64,000 nucleotides of DNA from Micrasema longulum (GCA_022494885.1 JAGVSM010001366.1:62001-126000); one strand, 5' to 3'. Positions 44,251-56,609 are shown, numbered from the stretch's first letter. Made by a program: numbers and translations. The notes: generated by a model not told the origin, from the sequence alone.

Positions 44251-45229
44251 AAGCATATTGAGTGTATATTGTTAAGCATTTAGCATATCAATAAGTGTGA
44301 GCACTTATTTCGACTCGTAAAAAGACTTTTCTTCCTTTCGTAGTTTAACTTCCCTTACTAAAAGTAGAAGCATTTCTGATCTGCCTTTATTCCTTTATTT
44401 TAATTTAAAAGAATTTTATCGATAGTGCTTATTTCTTAGAGCGTATTTCAATAAATTGACCCACAAAGTCTACACAAATTATTTTTTTTTATAATCCAGT
44501 GCCCAAAAAAAAATTTTTTTTTTTTTTTTTGGGTTCCAAATTTTACTGACTTTTTCCCTCTTTAGATATTTTTAATTAAAAAAGTTGTGACTTCAAAATT
44601 TTTTTTTTGTAACACTAAAATGAAACATTTGGCAGTTTGTAATAAGTTAATGTACCTTTAATTGTGTTCATGTTATTACCATATCACTTTATTATGAAAA
44701 TCCCTCACCTCCACTCTTCTACTCTATTTTCTAATTTCTTCACCTTGTTACTCTTTTTTGTATTTTATCTTATGTAATGTAGTATTTTTTCGGTTTACTG
44801 TACAACATGTTTTCTTATTATATTTGTGAAAAAAATTTACTTGATGTATGCACTATTTTTCATATTTTATAAAACAACCGTTGTTTTCTCTAAATAAAAA
44901 ACATGTTTAAAATACATAAACAATATATTATACTCAGAGGAGTTACAAAAAAAATCATTTGGGACGCTACACCAAAAAAAATAAATTTTTGAGACAAATA
45001 CGTAAAAATGAAATACATTTTATTTCAATGTATTTATATATTAGAAAAATCACATAGGCCAAATTACAAACAAATATTCTACTTGAACACTAAGGAAAAA
45101 TCAAGGGAGCGAAGGAGTGCGTTATAGCGGAATACTTGAGAGGATCTATCGGTTCTTATATAGGTAATGCCTGTTCTAAGGAACTGATATGTTGCGGCAA
45201 AAATTATATCATCATTTAGGGTCGTATTA
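44251..45229. other. AT-rich with homopolymer runs
   Basis: Includes long T runs near 44510-44532. Nothing else recognised. Confidence 0.35.
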
Positions 45230-45312
45230 TAATAAGTATGAATGTAATCTATAAGTATGTATATAATATAATAAATATGTACATAATATATAAGTATGTA
45301 TATAACATATAG
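45230..45312. repeat. Short tandem array of ATAAGTATGTATATAAT units
   Basis: About five imperfect 18-22-base units. Confidence 0.6.
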
Positions 45313-45319
45313 GTACAAA

Positions 45320-45965
45320 TTAAGTTATAATTGTCAACAAATTTTCTGACTCTTTGCTTCCCAGTCTATCAACCATTTGCCATTTTTTTTGCCCAAAATA
45401 TGTTCTACTTTCGTTTTTACAGGTGTAAGGTGCTAAATTGTACATCTTTGGTCCCGTAAAAATAAAAAATCTTTGAAACATCGCTACACGCGCTCTAGGC
45501 ATCATGAAGTCATTCTTCACAGAACTTCGTGTTTCGTGTGCATGGTGTACTCTGTCTAGGGTATCCCAGTGTTTATGGGTTTCAATAAAAAAAAAATATA
45601 AGATTGCTTTACATCAAGAACTTGTAGAGTTTCAAACAACTTTTCACTCGGGGTCCTATATGGCCTTTTTAGAATATTTCTCAAAACAGATTTTTGAGCT
45701 TTTATTAGTGGGTCTAATATAATCCTAGCAGCTCCTCCCCAGCCGACACATCCGTAGGCCAAAACAGAATTACAGAGTCCATAATATACACTTCGTATGT
45801 CTATCATAGACAGTATATTACATAACGTTACGAACACATATCAGTTTTCTTACTCTACCCAGTAGATAATCAATGTGCTTTCTCCAATTGAGGTTAGCGT
45901 CAGTAAAAATCCCCAAATATTTGATGTCATCAACTCTTTCTAGTTGATTACAATTGCAGAATGTT
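45320..45965 (-). pseudogene. LINE polymerase C-terminal region, frameshifted
   Basis: On the - strand: QLERVDDIKYLGIFTDANLN then WRKHID near 45950. Then (45556-45837) YYGLCNSVLAYGCVGWGGAA, KAQKSVLRNILKRPYRTPSE and LFETLQVLDVKQ. After a frame change (45320-45520) come MMPRARVAMFQRFFIFTGPK and MYNLAP. The order DxxYLGxxxD...S(V/I)LxYGxxxWGG...AQKxxxRxI...GPK(M/I)YNxLP is the thumb and C-terminal part of jockey/CR1-like polymerases. The catalytic domain is missing. Confidence 0.75.
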
Positions 45966-46789
45966 ACATGAATGAACATACAAACTTATTTCAATAATAA
46001 AATTGGCTAACGTCGTATAATTTAAAGATACTATATCGTAAAAAAAAAACAACATAGAAAGCCTAAAAATGGAAAAAAATACAATACGGCTTGTACCGGT
46101 CAACGTATTTCATTCATAAGTTTAAGGATTTAAAATATATTCTAAGATAACACCCAAAATTCTATGTTATAGAAATGAACCACAAATAAATTTTAAATTG
46201 CTCTTCTGAACACTTAGCTAATAGTGAGGTGTATCTCTTTACCTAAATGCCAAAGAAATATTCCCCGAAACACACCTCGAACCCCAACATGATTGGTAGA
46301 TTTGTTTTTGAAATTTGATCATAACTAGTTTAGAAATAAAACGTAATGATTGTGATTTTAATCTTAAAGAGCACGTCGAATGATGATAATCATAATTTAC
46401 ATGAGTTAATAGTTGATGAGGTAGCAAAAACATTTTCTTAAAAAAAAAGTAAAGCTATTTACACCTTTAGAAAAAAAACAGTTTACCATTCGTATCAGAA
46501 TATTTGCAAAAAATCAATTGTATCTTAAAAAAAAAAATTAGTTTATTTATTTATTACAACCACACCCTATGTACATATTATTGTATTACAAAAAGTAATA
46601 ATGTATCCAAAATTTTGTTCGTAAGCAATCATTTCTTCCAAACTTACTTGATTCTAAATTCCTTATCCTTTAATATGTCTAACATAATATACAATTTTTA
46701 TGTTAATTTATTTAGATTTTTTCGTGTATGTATCTTTTGATATACATTTTTTTCGTACAAATTTTTGACCAACTCTTCATTTGACCAGT
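45966..46789. other. AT-rich, nothing recognised
   Basis: The + strand frame at 46504-46740 and - strand frame at 46239-46433 show no motifs. Confidence 0.3.
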
Positions 46790-46885
46790 CTGTTTTTTTG
46801 GTTGGCTGGAAGATAATGCTTTTAGCTATAAGTCAGCCTAAGTATTTGTACTTTGTACTTGAAGTTTTAAATAAATAAAATAAAA
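46790..46885 (+). repeat. LINE 3' UTR tail, diverged
   Basis: ggttggctggaagataatgc, then aagttttaaataaataaaat. Resembles the tail of the 62558 family. Confidence 0.45.
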
Positions 46886-47152
46886 AGCATACGTGTTCTT
46901 AGAAGCTTTGGTTTCACATATATTAAAAGTAAGATGGAGGAAAACCAATAGAGTATGTTCACGAGTCGGAAATAATGTTAAAAAGAGAACAAATATTTAG
47001 AGCGTATTTTTACGATTTTAATGATATTAATAAAAATGTATTTGGTCGTTTTTTTTTTATCATAATGTTATTTTATAATTGAATATTATTTTTTATTGTG
47101 ATAAGTACTCTGAATTAGCGTCTATGTTAGAACTGAATTAGCTGTACCTAAA

Positions 47153-47596
47153 CACGGTTTTTCAGGGCCAGACCGCGAAACTTCAGAGGAACATTCCTCA
47201 TGGTAAGCTTTAAAAAAAATCCCGTTTTTTTTTCCATGAAGTCGTTTTTTAAAAAAATAAGTAAATTTGTAATCTCAAAATGTAGTAAACCCTTAATTTC
47301 TCGGACAAGCAGTCCCTCCAAAAACCCCTACCCTTCTCCTACTCAGCCGCTTCCCTTGTCCGCGTCTGGTGCAAATCACTTTGTTGCTCAAATATGTTTT
47401 TAAAGCATTTTTTTTTGTTGGGGAGGGGTAAGGGTTTGTGGAAAGGATGCTAGTCCGAGAAATTAAAGATTTATTCTTTTTGACATCATACTTTTTTTTT
47501 TAAAATGACTTTTTGGAATAATTTTAAAATATTTTTTTTAAGCCTACCATGAGGATGTTCCTCTAAAGTTTCGCGGTCTGTCTTTGAAAAACGGTG
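47153..47596. mobile_element. FB2 foldback, complete copy
   Basis: The terminal arms cacggtttttcagggccaga, ccgcgaaacttcagagg and aacattcctcatgg are inverted at the right end (catgaggatgttcctctaaa, gtttcgcggtctg, gaaaaacggtg). The inverted similarity continues inward through aatttctcgga and the ccctaccc/ggggaggggtaag blocks, giving arms of almost 200 bases. Non-coding. The short frame at 47200-47403 is spurious. A second, damaged copy lies at 30672-31174. Confidence 0.8.
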
Positions 47597-48269
47597 TATA
47601 AAAAGGGCGCGCGATTCCGTTCTCACTTTCTTTCTGCAAACTCTCTTATCACTTTAAAGTTAATTGATTTGGAACTTCTATTAGCCCATGCTAAGTAAGC
47701 CACTTTTTTATTTAATAATAATATTAATAATAATCCTATTAATCTTTATTTAGGATTATAAGAAAAAAATCTCATTTACATAACACAAAATTATATAATA
47801 TACAGTGTATACTTATCTATTATACCTATTAGTACAGAACAATGTACTATGTATATTTTCTAATATAAGTTATTTGTTAAACCTTTGTATGTATCTCTGT
47901 AGGTAAAGCCATATCAAGATAGATACAAGTTGTATGTGTATGGTATCGCACACTCAGGCAACACAGCAAAAAGCGATAACAAGGCGATCCACGATTCCTA
48001 GCTCAAATATTTTTATGTTCACCCGAATGACAGCGGACCACCCAAGTACATAAACATGTATATAGTACATATAAACAGTAAAAAAAATAATGATACATAA
48101 ATAATTCACTGTGTTTTAAGGGCATTATAACTTGTCCAAGAACCACAACTATCGTAATTTTCGTTTATTTAACAATAAAAATAATGAAGAAAACACTAAA
48201 AGATCCTTTTGTAATAGTAGCACGTTGGACGCAGAGCATCCGATCACATTGTAAATTAAGCCTACTTCA
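47597..48269. other. AT-rich, nothing recognised
   Basis: No supportable feature. Confidence 0.35.
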
Positions 48270-48545
48270 CGGATCTTCCTTGCATAAAAACCAGAAGAAG
48301 TCCTAAGAATTCGTGGATAGTGAAAAGAGATAACTGGGTGCAAAAGTACGGCCTGGAAAACGTCATCCAGAATAGAAGGATCTTCAGACGGAAGACCAGA
48401 AGAGCTGACCCCAATAGTCTAAACAGAGAGTGAGTTTGGATGAAGCCAGGGAGAAAAAGAAGTAGTTTATCCCAAAATCAATGAGATCGAAAACCCTCTG
48501 TTCAGTTGGGATACAACATTATAGAAAGAAGAAGCATAAATATTA
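48270..48545 (+). repeat. Possible LINE 3' end with GAAGAAG tail
   Basis: G/A-rich sequence ending in tatagaaagaagaagcataa resembles the (GAA)n-tailed LINE ends seen elsewhere on the other strand. No motif confirmed. Confidence 0.3.
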
Positions 48546-49649
48546 TTTAAAAAATTATAATTTAAATTTAAAAATTGATTCCATATCACAATCGACCAAC
48601 ACGCATCATTCTATTTGAACCATATTATGATCAATAGTAAATATATTCATGCAATTTCTCGCAGCAGTTTTTTATCTTAACTCAACGACGGTATAAATAC
48701 GCCCTTTTGTAAAATAACTCGTATATGAGAATGCATTTTATGTAACTAATCACTGTCGGTATATATTTGGACGTTTTTTAGTAGTTTTGGCCCTTTTTGA
48801 GTATGAAATGGAGCTGTCATATGTTTGGCTGAGTAAACTACTACTCCTTTACAAACTTCAATATTATAATTATAATAGCGCGTACGTTTGTTTCGCAATA
48901 TTTCTATTGTTTGAATATAATGTTAGTTTTTCATTGTTTTTTGCAAATACCTTTATTTTATTGACAAAATATTAACTTTTTTATCTTTAAATTCCCTGAC
49001 GGTACAAATTAGGATCAATGTTTTTCCTATAACGTTAAAAAAAAAAAAGAAATAAATCTAATCGTTTTCAAGCTGGTCGATAAATAACTTATTGCAAAAA
49101 TAAAAAGTTCAAAAACTCTACTAAATGTATGTTCTGGGACCAAAAAGCTATAAATATTGAACATTGCAAATCATTGGCCCATGGTTTTTGGCTAGGTTAA
49201 ATCGGAATGTTTTAAATGAGTGTAATATTTATATTTAAGCACCGGCTTTGTGGTAATATTTTATTACCGACCGGTTTCGAAGCTACACAAGCTTTCCTAT
49301 CAAGGTAAAATTGTGAAAACTAAATTGGAATCCCTTTTTTTTGTATTGCATATTTTTACAATCAATGAATTGTATATACTTATTTTTACTTAGCAGGGTA
49401 CTGAACTTATGCACATAATAAACAACCGCCTATATATATGAATCATATCATAATCCAACTATTTTTGAACACATTTTCCTTTGCAGTGGCCCTACTGAAA
49501 AATAACTATTGTCTGTTTTGTCACAAACTTTTTTAGAACGTTATCTTTTAATAAATTCGTAAATGTTTAATTAACTAAGCTTAATTGATATCTGAAGGTA
49601 ATAAATACCTACGACGAAAAAATAAACATATTTTTTATGATGAATATTT
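48546..49649. other. AT-rich, nothing recognised
   Basis: A short block at about 49275-49310 (accgaccggtttcgaagcta) recalls foldback arms but lacks a partner. Confidence 0.3.
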
Positions 49650-49960
49650 AAGGCTGTAGTCTGATAAAAAGTAAGGAAATCGTTCAGATTGGAAAAGAAC
49701 TCCGTTCTTTCGAAATAGCGCGTTATCTAAAATATATATACTCGATGAAAAGTGTGTCTGATAAAAAATATACTTAATCGTTTTATAAATATAGTTACTT
49801 TTCGACTGACAGATTACGCATATTAATATTTAAACTAAACATAGACACAGTGGTACTCATATAACGGCAAATTATGTCATGTTTGTTTCAAGGATTTGGA
49901 AATAAATGAAAAAGATATCAAAGAAAAATCTTGATTAAAAAAATATATATACTATTATTT
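49650..49960 (+). repeat. Unclassified repeat family F3, diverged copy
   Basis: taaggctgtagtctgataaa at the left, ttttcgactgacagattacg, then aaactaaacatagac. Same order as 18505-18870. Confidence 0.55.
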
Positions 49961-50711
49961 AAAATCGCGAAAAATAATGCCTTCAATATTTAAAAACATT
50001 TCAGTTCAAACGTTCTTTCTATGGAACTGTTTCTCTCTCTCTTTTTTTCTAGAGTATGTTTTTAACAAAATTTTAATAGCATCAAATGGGAGTCACAGAA
50101 AAATAAGGGATTTTTGTATAAACTTGTGATTTAACGGCTTGTCATTTGATAATGTAGGAGGAAAAAAAAGACAAATAAAGTGTTTATAAACATGAAGAAT
50201 GATAGGTAGGATATATTTGTCTTGGGAATACCATGTGTCAGAAATGGAACGAATCTAGTTCGTTTCTTTAGGCTACATCATGTGGAGTTTTTACTTTGAA
50301 GTTGAGTTGTGGATCGCCTATGTCTTTGACAGTCAATTCAATCTAGCCGTTTAGTCAATAAAAAAATATTAAATATTAATTTAAATTAGCCAATAATAGG
50401 TAAATAAGCCATTGCAATGTGAGCGGTTTTGATATAGCATTTAAGTTTTTCTATAGGAAATGATAGATAAAAAACTAAATGAAATTAAATACTAAGCTTC
50501 TTTTTATATCACCTCCCTGAAATGCTTCACATCTACTAACTGGTGTTTTGATGGTATAGCAAAATACTAATAATCAAATACCAAGGTTTTTTTATCGAAA
50601 AATCATTTTTATTTTTTGCTACTTTTGTGTAATATACATGTCTATTTTCATATGTATATATGTATGAAAAATATGTAAATGCCTAAAAGGTGTTTAAATA
50701 AATAGTAAATA
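49961..50711. other. AT-rich, nothing recognised
   Basis: A CT microsatellite at about 50033-50043. No other feature. Confidence 0.35.
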
Positions 50712-50790
50712 AATAGCTCCCTAGGGAAGAAATCCAGCCAGTCTTCAAACATTTGGACATACTCAAAACATTGTAAAGTTAAAAGTCACT
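50712..50790 (+). repeat. FB3 inner end fragment
   Basis: agctccctagggaagaaatc and catttggacatactcaaaac blocks. Confidence 0.5.
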
Positions 50791-51066
50791 TCAAAACTCC
50801 CGAAATTAGGTGTTTTTATTGTTAACCTTTACGAGTTTATTAAAATATGTTAGTAAAATACACCTTGATTTAAAAGGTAGAAATTAAATTAGTATTTTTT
50901 TATCTTTAGCGCTTTTTAGTTCGTTGTTATGTTTTATACGAGGTGTGTTCAGAAAATAACAAGAATTTTAAATTTCGCGGGTTCGGAGAGTCCGGTTGTC
51001 AAATTTATATTTTATTATGTTAGTATACATGCCCCTGAAGTATGCTAAATTTTTCAGCTTTATTCA

Positions 51067-51750
51067 TTGTTTACTTTGTCTGTGGCAGCCGATAAAGTTA
51101 GACGTTTTCATGAGCTCGGCGATTTTTGTTTATTTAAAAATCTGGATCAAAGAATTTGTATCATATTTTGTGTAAAAAAATTAATAAAGTGTAACAAAGT
51201 GTGTGAAATATTAACAAAGGCTTACGGTGGGTCTGGTATGAGTAAAAGAAGCGCTTACGAGTCGTATAAGCGTTTCCAAGATGGCCGTGAAGACGTTGAA
51301 GATTAAGAACGGCCAGGACGCCCCAGCAGATCAACAATCGATGAAAACGTGGAAAAAGTTAATGAAACGGTTCTGAATGATCGCCGAACCATAATCAAAG
51401 AAGTTACTGATGATGTTGGCATATTGGTTGGCTCATGCTATGATTTTTTTTCGAATGTTTTGGGTATGAAACGCGTGGCAGCAAAATTTGTTCCAAAATT
51501 GTTGAATTTTGAACAAAAACAGAGGCGAATGGAAGTTGCTCAGGTGTTGTAAAATGAAATCAAAAAGGATGTAGAATTACTAAAACGTGCTCTAACAGAT
51601 GACAAAATCTGAGTTTACGGATATGACGTCGAAACTAAGGCTCAATCATTCCATTCCAGAGGAGGCATTTTGGATCGCCAAGACGAAAATCGTCGAGCTC
51701 GCCGAACACGTCGAACCTTAACGGCTGCCACAGACAAAGTAAACAATTAA
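51067..51750 (+). pseudogene. mariner transposase N-terminal two thirds, three nonsense codons
   Basis: One reading frame runs the whole length, broken only by stops at 51304, 51550 and 51610. Family blocks in order: LDQRICIIFCVK (about 51140), then YESYKRFQDGREDVED, GRPSRSTIDENVEKV, a second helix-turn-helix region, LGMKRVAAKFVPKLL, QKQRRMEVAQ, then TDDKI-stop-VYGYDVETK. The last is the first catalytic Asp block, where the family has TGDETWVYGYD, so TGG has become TGA. The frame ends soon after in the right inverted arm. The second and third catalytic Asp blocks are absent, so the element is internally deleted and non-autonomous. No frameshift suggests moderate age. Confidence 0.85.
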
Positions 51751-51777
51751 TACAGCTGAAAATGTTTGCATACTTTA

Positions 51778-52034
51778 GCAGCATTCCCTTTCCGCACCTA
51801 ATGGTGCATAGGGCGCTGCATTGGTACGCCAATCACAGCGTATATTGATCTTTTTTTTTTACACGAAGGTAGGATGATCAGTCTTACGCTTCAGGTACCA
51901 GTCCATGGACTATGAAATATTCAAGTCTGAAAACACCCTTTCAAATAAAAATTTTATATCAACCATGTCAGGGATCGAACCCGAGACCTCTTGAATGGTA
52001 GGCAGATGTGCTGACCATTACACCACGAGGCCGA
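51778..52034 (-). repeat. SINE-A, full-length, inserted in mariner arm
   Basis: On the - strand the head has the A-box region (ctcgtggtgtaatggtcagc) and B box (gggttcgatccctg). The body has acctgaagcgtaagactgat, then gcaccattaggtgcgg. Target duplications gcatactt(ta/aa) are at 51768-51777 and 52035-52044. The two duplications join to restore the inverted arm of the mariner. Confidence 0.9.
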
Positions 52035-52149
52035 GCATACTTAAAGGGCATAAATACCAACATAATAAATAAAAAAATTGACAGTCGGAGTCTCCAAGCC
52101 CGCGAAATTAAATAAAATCTCTTATTTTCTGAACGTACCTAGTAAATAT

Positions 52150-52425
52150 AACTGTTGGTCTGTATAAATTTGTCATGTTTGTTATGATTATTTTAGTTTA
52201 TATTGTTTATTATGTTAATAATAATTAGGTTGATTAGATTTATTACGTATCTTTATTATTATTATTATGTTCACTTTGTTAAATAACTTATTTAAGGCAT
52301 GTTTCACATTTTGTAAAATGTTTCCCTCGGCACGGGACACCCCAGTGACGGAACATTATTCTGTGTAAAAAATAGAATACAAGCAATGTAAAAGTATAAA
52401 TAAATAAAAATAAATAAATATGTGA
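52150..52425 (+). repeat. LINE 3' UTR with (AAATA)n tail
   Basis: ccctcggcacgggacacccc, ggaacattattctgtgtaaa, then aaataaataaaaataaataa at about 52400-52425. Coding not identified. Confidence 0.5.
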
Positions 52426-52564
52426 CAGTTCTTAAATGTACGCTTTGCGAATTTTAACTTATCAACTATATAGGAATTACAAAAATATAAATATGAAAGA
52501 TCTTAGAACTCACGAGAATTTTACGAGTCACGAGCCATAAAATACACCCAACATATCCGGACCG

Positions 52565-52690
52565 CAGGTTTCGGCTGCGACGAAGTTTCGACTAACTTTT
52601 AGCAGAAACTGAAACCGCGGCCGAAACTCGTTTTATTGCCCAAAACCAAAACTCCAGTCGGTCACTATTTATTAAACATTGGCTTCAATA
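52565..52690. repeat. GTTTCGGCC-rich repeat (family F4), inverted copy
   Basis: Reverse complement of 22977-23100: gaccgcaggtttcggctgcg, ctgaaaccgcggccgaaact, cgttttattgccc, cagtcggtcact. Confidence 0.6.
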
Positions 52691-53899
52691 TCTACTCTCG
52701 AAGAATTCGCGGTCATTAAATTATAGATTTAATGGACCGAGTCTTACTTGGTACCTGCCCGTTCTTAATTCAAAAATAATAAATGACTAAGGCGGGGACT
52801 GCGAGGCGGGAAAACCCGTTCCTAACCTCATGAGGATTCCCGAGTAGAAACGGACCTTCTAAACAATCAAATCCGGATGCAGCAATGAATAGAGAATTCA
52901 ATACAACTTTTTTTATCGAGCTATCGCTAATGGTTATTTTTTAAGACGAACAAATTGCTCACTTGTTAATTAAATCGTACTCTAACTGTTTAACTAACCC
53001 ATTTTTAAATTTATTATATACGCCCAGAGGGTTTTTACATGACACATACAAAATTACAATTCAAGCGTTTTATTATAAAAGTTAATATGCACGTCTAATA
53101 AATATATTTTTAAAGTATTTAGTTATATTTTTTTTTCACAGTTTTAAAATGTACAGAGTTCTTTTGTTTCAAGTCCCTACTAGCTAGGAAATTCCTGTGT
53201 TTAGAAAAGACCTTCTTTTTTACATGCGTTTTTTTTATTTTATCAAATGATGCTCAATAAACTCAAATAATAATAATAACACAAAAAAATTCCAAATAAA
53301 TATAAATTAGAAAACATGCAGGTAATAACAATAAAAATTGAATCAAAAATAAATATTAGAAAATATACCATTATTAATTAGAAAATAAAACATTAATGTT
53401 AATTTGAAAACATTCCGATTATAATAAAAATTGAAGTACAAATCGGTAGTCAGATGTCAGAAGGGACCATCGGTATTTTTGTCTATGTTTTAGTTTTCAA
53501 AAGTTTTAATTAATATTTCAGTAAATTCACGCAGCAAAAAAATAAAAAAATCGTCTACAATCGTCCAAAAAGTCATTTACAACGGTAATTTATTTTTGTA
53601 AAGCAACACTAAAATATTTTAGCTTGTGCAATTAAAGTCTTTAAATTGAGACGTATTTTTGCTCTCCTGAACATTTAAAAAAATTACAGATGGTTCCTTC
53701 TGCCATCTGACTACCGAAATATAAATTGGAGAATGAAATGAAAAATTAAAACATAGAAATAATAAGAAAATCAAAACAAATGTAAATGAATAAACAGGAA
53801 AAGTAAAAATAACATATAAATAAAAACAATAAGGAGATATTTGGCAATTAAAAACAACACAATTTTTAATCATGAAAAAAATTTACTGGATGTAAAAAG
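52691..53899. other. AT-rich, nothing recognised
   Basis: Only low-complexity sequence. The - strand frame at 53619-53873 is Phe/Tyr-rich with no motif. Confidence 0.35.
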
Positions 53900-54080
53900 G
53901 TCTACTCCTTATCCACTTGCTCACTTTTTTTCTTACAAACATCGTAACTGACAGACGCCTTTATGTCAGAGTACATTATGTTAAAAACCCTAGGGCCCAA
54001 TACTGCAAAATGTCTCTGAAAAAAAGCAGTTCTACTTTGAGGTACCCCAAAATTTATGCTCATTTCTTGTTTTGATATTT
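53900..54080 (-). pseudogene. LINE C-terminal fragment
   Basis: On the - strand: VPQSRTAFFQRHFAVLGPRV, then FNIMYSDIKASVSYDVCKKK, then a stop. GPR(V/I)(F/Y)NxLPxxIK is the usual C-terminal block of jockey/CR1-like polymerases. Confidence 0.6.
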
Positions 54081-54410
54081 TGTTGTGTTCTATTTTTTAT
54101 TGAAGACCAGAAATAAGTTAGAACTTCCCTTACATAAAGCTGAGTGACAGTTAGTAAATTTGTTGTTTCAAATAGAGTATGAGAGGGGTAGGTGGATGGG
54201 TTATGGTTTATATATATATACACAGATAAAATATTACATAAAAGTAGGTAGGTAAGTTTTTAAAAAAATCATAAGAGCTTAGGCAAAACAATAAAATAAT
54301 CAGTTAACCATGGAAATTAAATAAGTGCAGGTAACTAAATCACAAAAAGACGGTAATTTTTACAGCATTCGAATAATAAAAGTTATTTTGATTTTATCAT
54401 CGTAAGAATT

Positions 54411-54646
54411 GTCAGTTTCGTGGTACAGTGGTCAGCGCGTTTGGCTGCCATGCAAAAGGTGTCGGGTTCAATTTCCGATGTTGTGAAGGTGTTTTTACGT
54501 TTAAATATTTCATTATCCCTGGACTGGCTACTGAAGCGTAAGACTGATCATCTTACATTCATGTAATAAAAATAATTAAAATACGTCGCGGTTGTTGTAC
54601 CAATGCAGTGCCTTATGCACCATTAGGTGCGGAAAGGTAATAAAGA
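54411..54646 (+). repeat. SINE-A with target duplication
   Basis: Head cgtggtacagtggtcagcgc, B box cgggttcaatttccg, body ctactgaagcgtaagactga and gcaccattaggtgcgg. Flanked by AAGAATT at 54404-54410 and 54647-54653. Confidence 0.85.
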
Positions 54647-54653
54647 AAGAATT

Positions 54654-55640
54654 TTAATTTAAAAACGCAACATGTCAATTTCTCCATAATCGCTTCCGTG
54701 CCGGTGTAGTCTGAAGATTGAAGAACTTACAAAATAATTCAGTCTACTAGACGCCACAACAAAAGTAGACTGTAAACTCAAACATATATTTGGTACTATG
54801 ATACTTATCGGTCTCGTCAAATCGGGGATGTCCAGTAAGCCATTTCAATAATTTAATTTAATTTATTGTAGTAATATTTAAATAAATAACATCGTTATTG
54901 GCTCTTATTTATAAACCTACTAAGTTACGCCTAGACAAAGTAGTAGAATAAGAATGGAAAAACCATCCTTATTATAGAGGTAGAATTTCAAACTTTATAC
55001 CAGGTTTATAAGTAAAACCCATTATGTTTAGCATCAGGATCTGTAATATCGTTACAGGAATTGTCTAAAGAAAATAAAATATATTGACTAAGCAGATTCG
55101 ATGTGAATCATTTTGCTGTATAAAACCATGGTAAAATGTTGTTTGTTATAAAATTTAATTTCTAAAAATACATGTTTCAATTTGAAAATAATTAAACATT
55201 AAAAATAAAACACTCAATATTTTGGCGTTTAATGGCTAGATAGATACTTAGTCAAAAAAATAAAAATTGAGGTCGTTTGCTTATATAACGCATTAAGGTT
55301 TTTTTAAATGTGTCAAAGTTGAAATAAAAATACGGTTGTAGAAGCCCACCGAAAGATTAAATGCTTAAATGTAATAATTAATAAGATACGTATTTATTAA
55401 AATATTTATAATCAGTTAAAATAGTTGTAATACTAGTAAATAGCATTGTAATAAATCATGGTTTTAGATTTTATTAATGATTTCGTATTTTAAAATGTAG
55501 TTATGTAAAAAAAAGACGTGAGGAATATTACCGTACATGATTTAGAAAATGTATATGTACCCATATTACATATTAATTTTGGAAATAAAAAAAGTGGAAA
55601 TAAGAATTTACTAAAATGTATATGGGTTATTATAATATTA
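54654..55640. other. AT-rich, nothing recognised
   Basis: No supportable feature. Confidence 0.35.
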
Positions 55641-55892
55641 TTATCATCACCCCTATTTTTATGCCTTGTGGTGCATAGGGCAGTGCATTAGTGAACCAAA
55701 TGGTGCCTAGCTCGATCATCTGGTTAATAAAGGTAAGGTGTTCAGTCTTACGCTTCAGGTGCCAGTCCAGGAACAATAAAATTCATCAGTTCATAAAACA
55801 TTTAAATTATATATTTGAACGCCCACCCTGCAAGGAACCGCGATCTCAAGAATGGAAGGCGAACACGTTTACCACTACATAACGAGGCGGAC
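55641..55892 (-). repeat. SINE-A copy, diverged
   Basis: On +: gtggtgcatagggcagtgca, cagtcttacgcttcaggtgc, then head remnants ggaaccgcgatctcaa and cataacgaggc. All landmarks in order on the - strand. A frame at 55691-55882 on + is spurious. Confidence 0.75.
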
Positions 55893-56609
55893 GTATCTTC
55901 AATCGATTCTTAGTCGGGATGTTTATCTGCGAGGAGTCCTCGAAGGCATTTATCCAGCGCAGTGTGATGGTCTTATTTCCGGGAAATAAAATTTTAAACA
56001 AATGAGAATATGAATATTTTAATGCGAGGAATTTCTAGCTAGTCTAGACCTTAACTAAAATCATAGAAATATAAAAAAAAAATATCTAAAATCACACCAA
56101 ACATTCAAATTCTAGTTTATATCAATAAATCTCTTATCACATCGATAAATCTCTCCATATTACGGGCGCTGTACATATCAGTTCAAGATCATTTAAATGG
56201 CTTAGTCCCATACAGAGGTAATTATAAATAGCTAGTTTTGAGTAATGGCTGACCAAAGTTTTGACAGATCTAAATTGATTTCTTTAAATTATTTTTTCAT
56301 ATCACCTTTACAGACGCATATTTATACATATGAAAGTGAAATATATACATTATGGTCATTAGTTTTAAGATTAAAATTGTTACGTAAATAATCTCAAGGG
56401 TTTAGTTTGTTATAGAGCTGAGACATTGTTAAGTTCATTTATTTCTAAATAAAAACATTTGTCTAACAAGAGAAAACAGACATAAAAGAGAAATAAGGCT
56501 GCCATTTCGTAAGAAGACAAAAACACAGAACTCGTTGATGCACCAAGCTGCACAGTTATATTGTAAGAAAATACCATTAGAAATAAGAAAACAAAAATAA
56601 ATAAATGTG
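55893..56609. other. AT-rich, nothing recognised
   Basis: No supportable feature. Confidence 0.35.

Larger units (their letters stand above)
50939..52142. mobile_element. mariner-like element with about 150-base inverted arms and nested SINE
   Basis: The left end cgaggtgtgttcagaaaata and the right end (reverse of ttctgaacgtacctag) are inverted and flanked by TA at 50937-50938 and 52143-52144, the mariner target. The inverted match continues far inward: 50939-51090 pairs with 51723-51777 plus 52045-52142 once the SINE at 51778-52034 is removed. Arm landmarks are aatttcgcgggttcggagag, taaatttttcagcttt and actttgtctgtggcagcc. Inside lies a partial transposase. Normal mariner ends are about 28 bases, so the long arms are unusual. 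Confidence 0.85.

Noticed and set aside
45504..45722. 72-residue + strand frame
   Set aside because: Antisense of the LINE polymerase remnant at 45320-45965.
47200..47403. 67-residue + strand frame
   Set aside because: It lies within the arm of the FB2 foldback element and has no motif.
51635..51832. 65-residue - strand frame
   Set aside because: It spans the mariner arm and the inserted SINE and is antisense to the transposase remnant.
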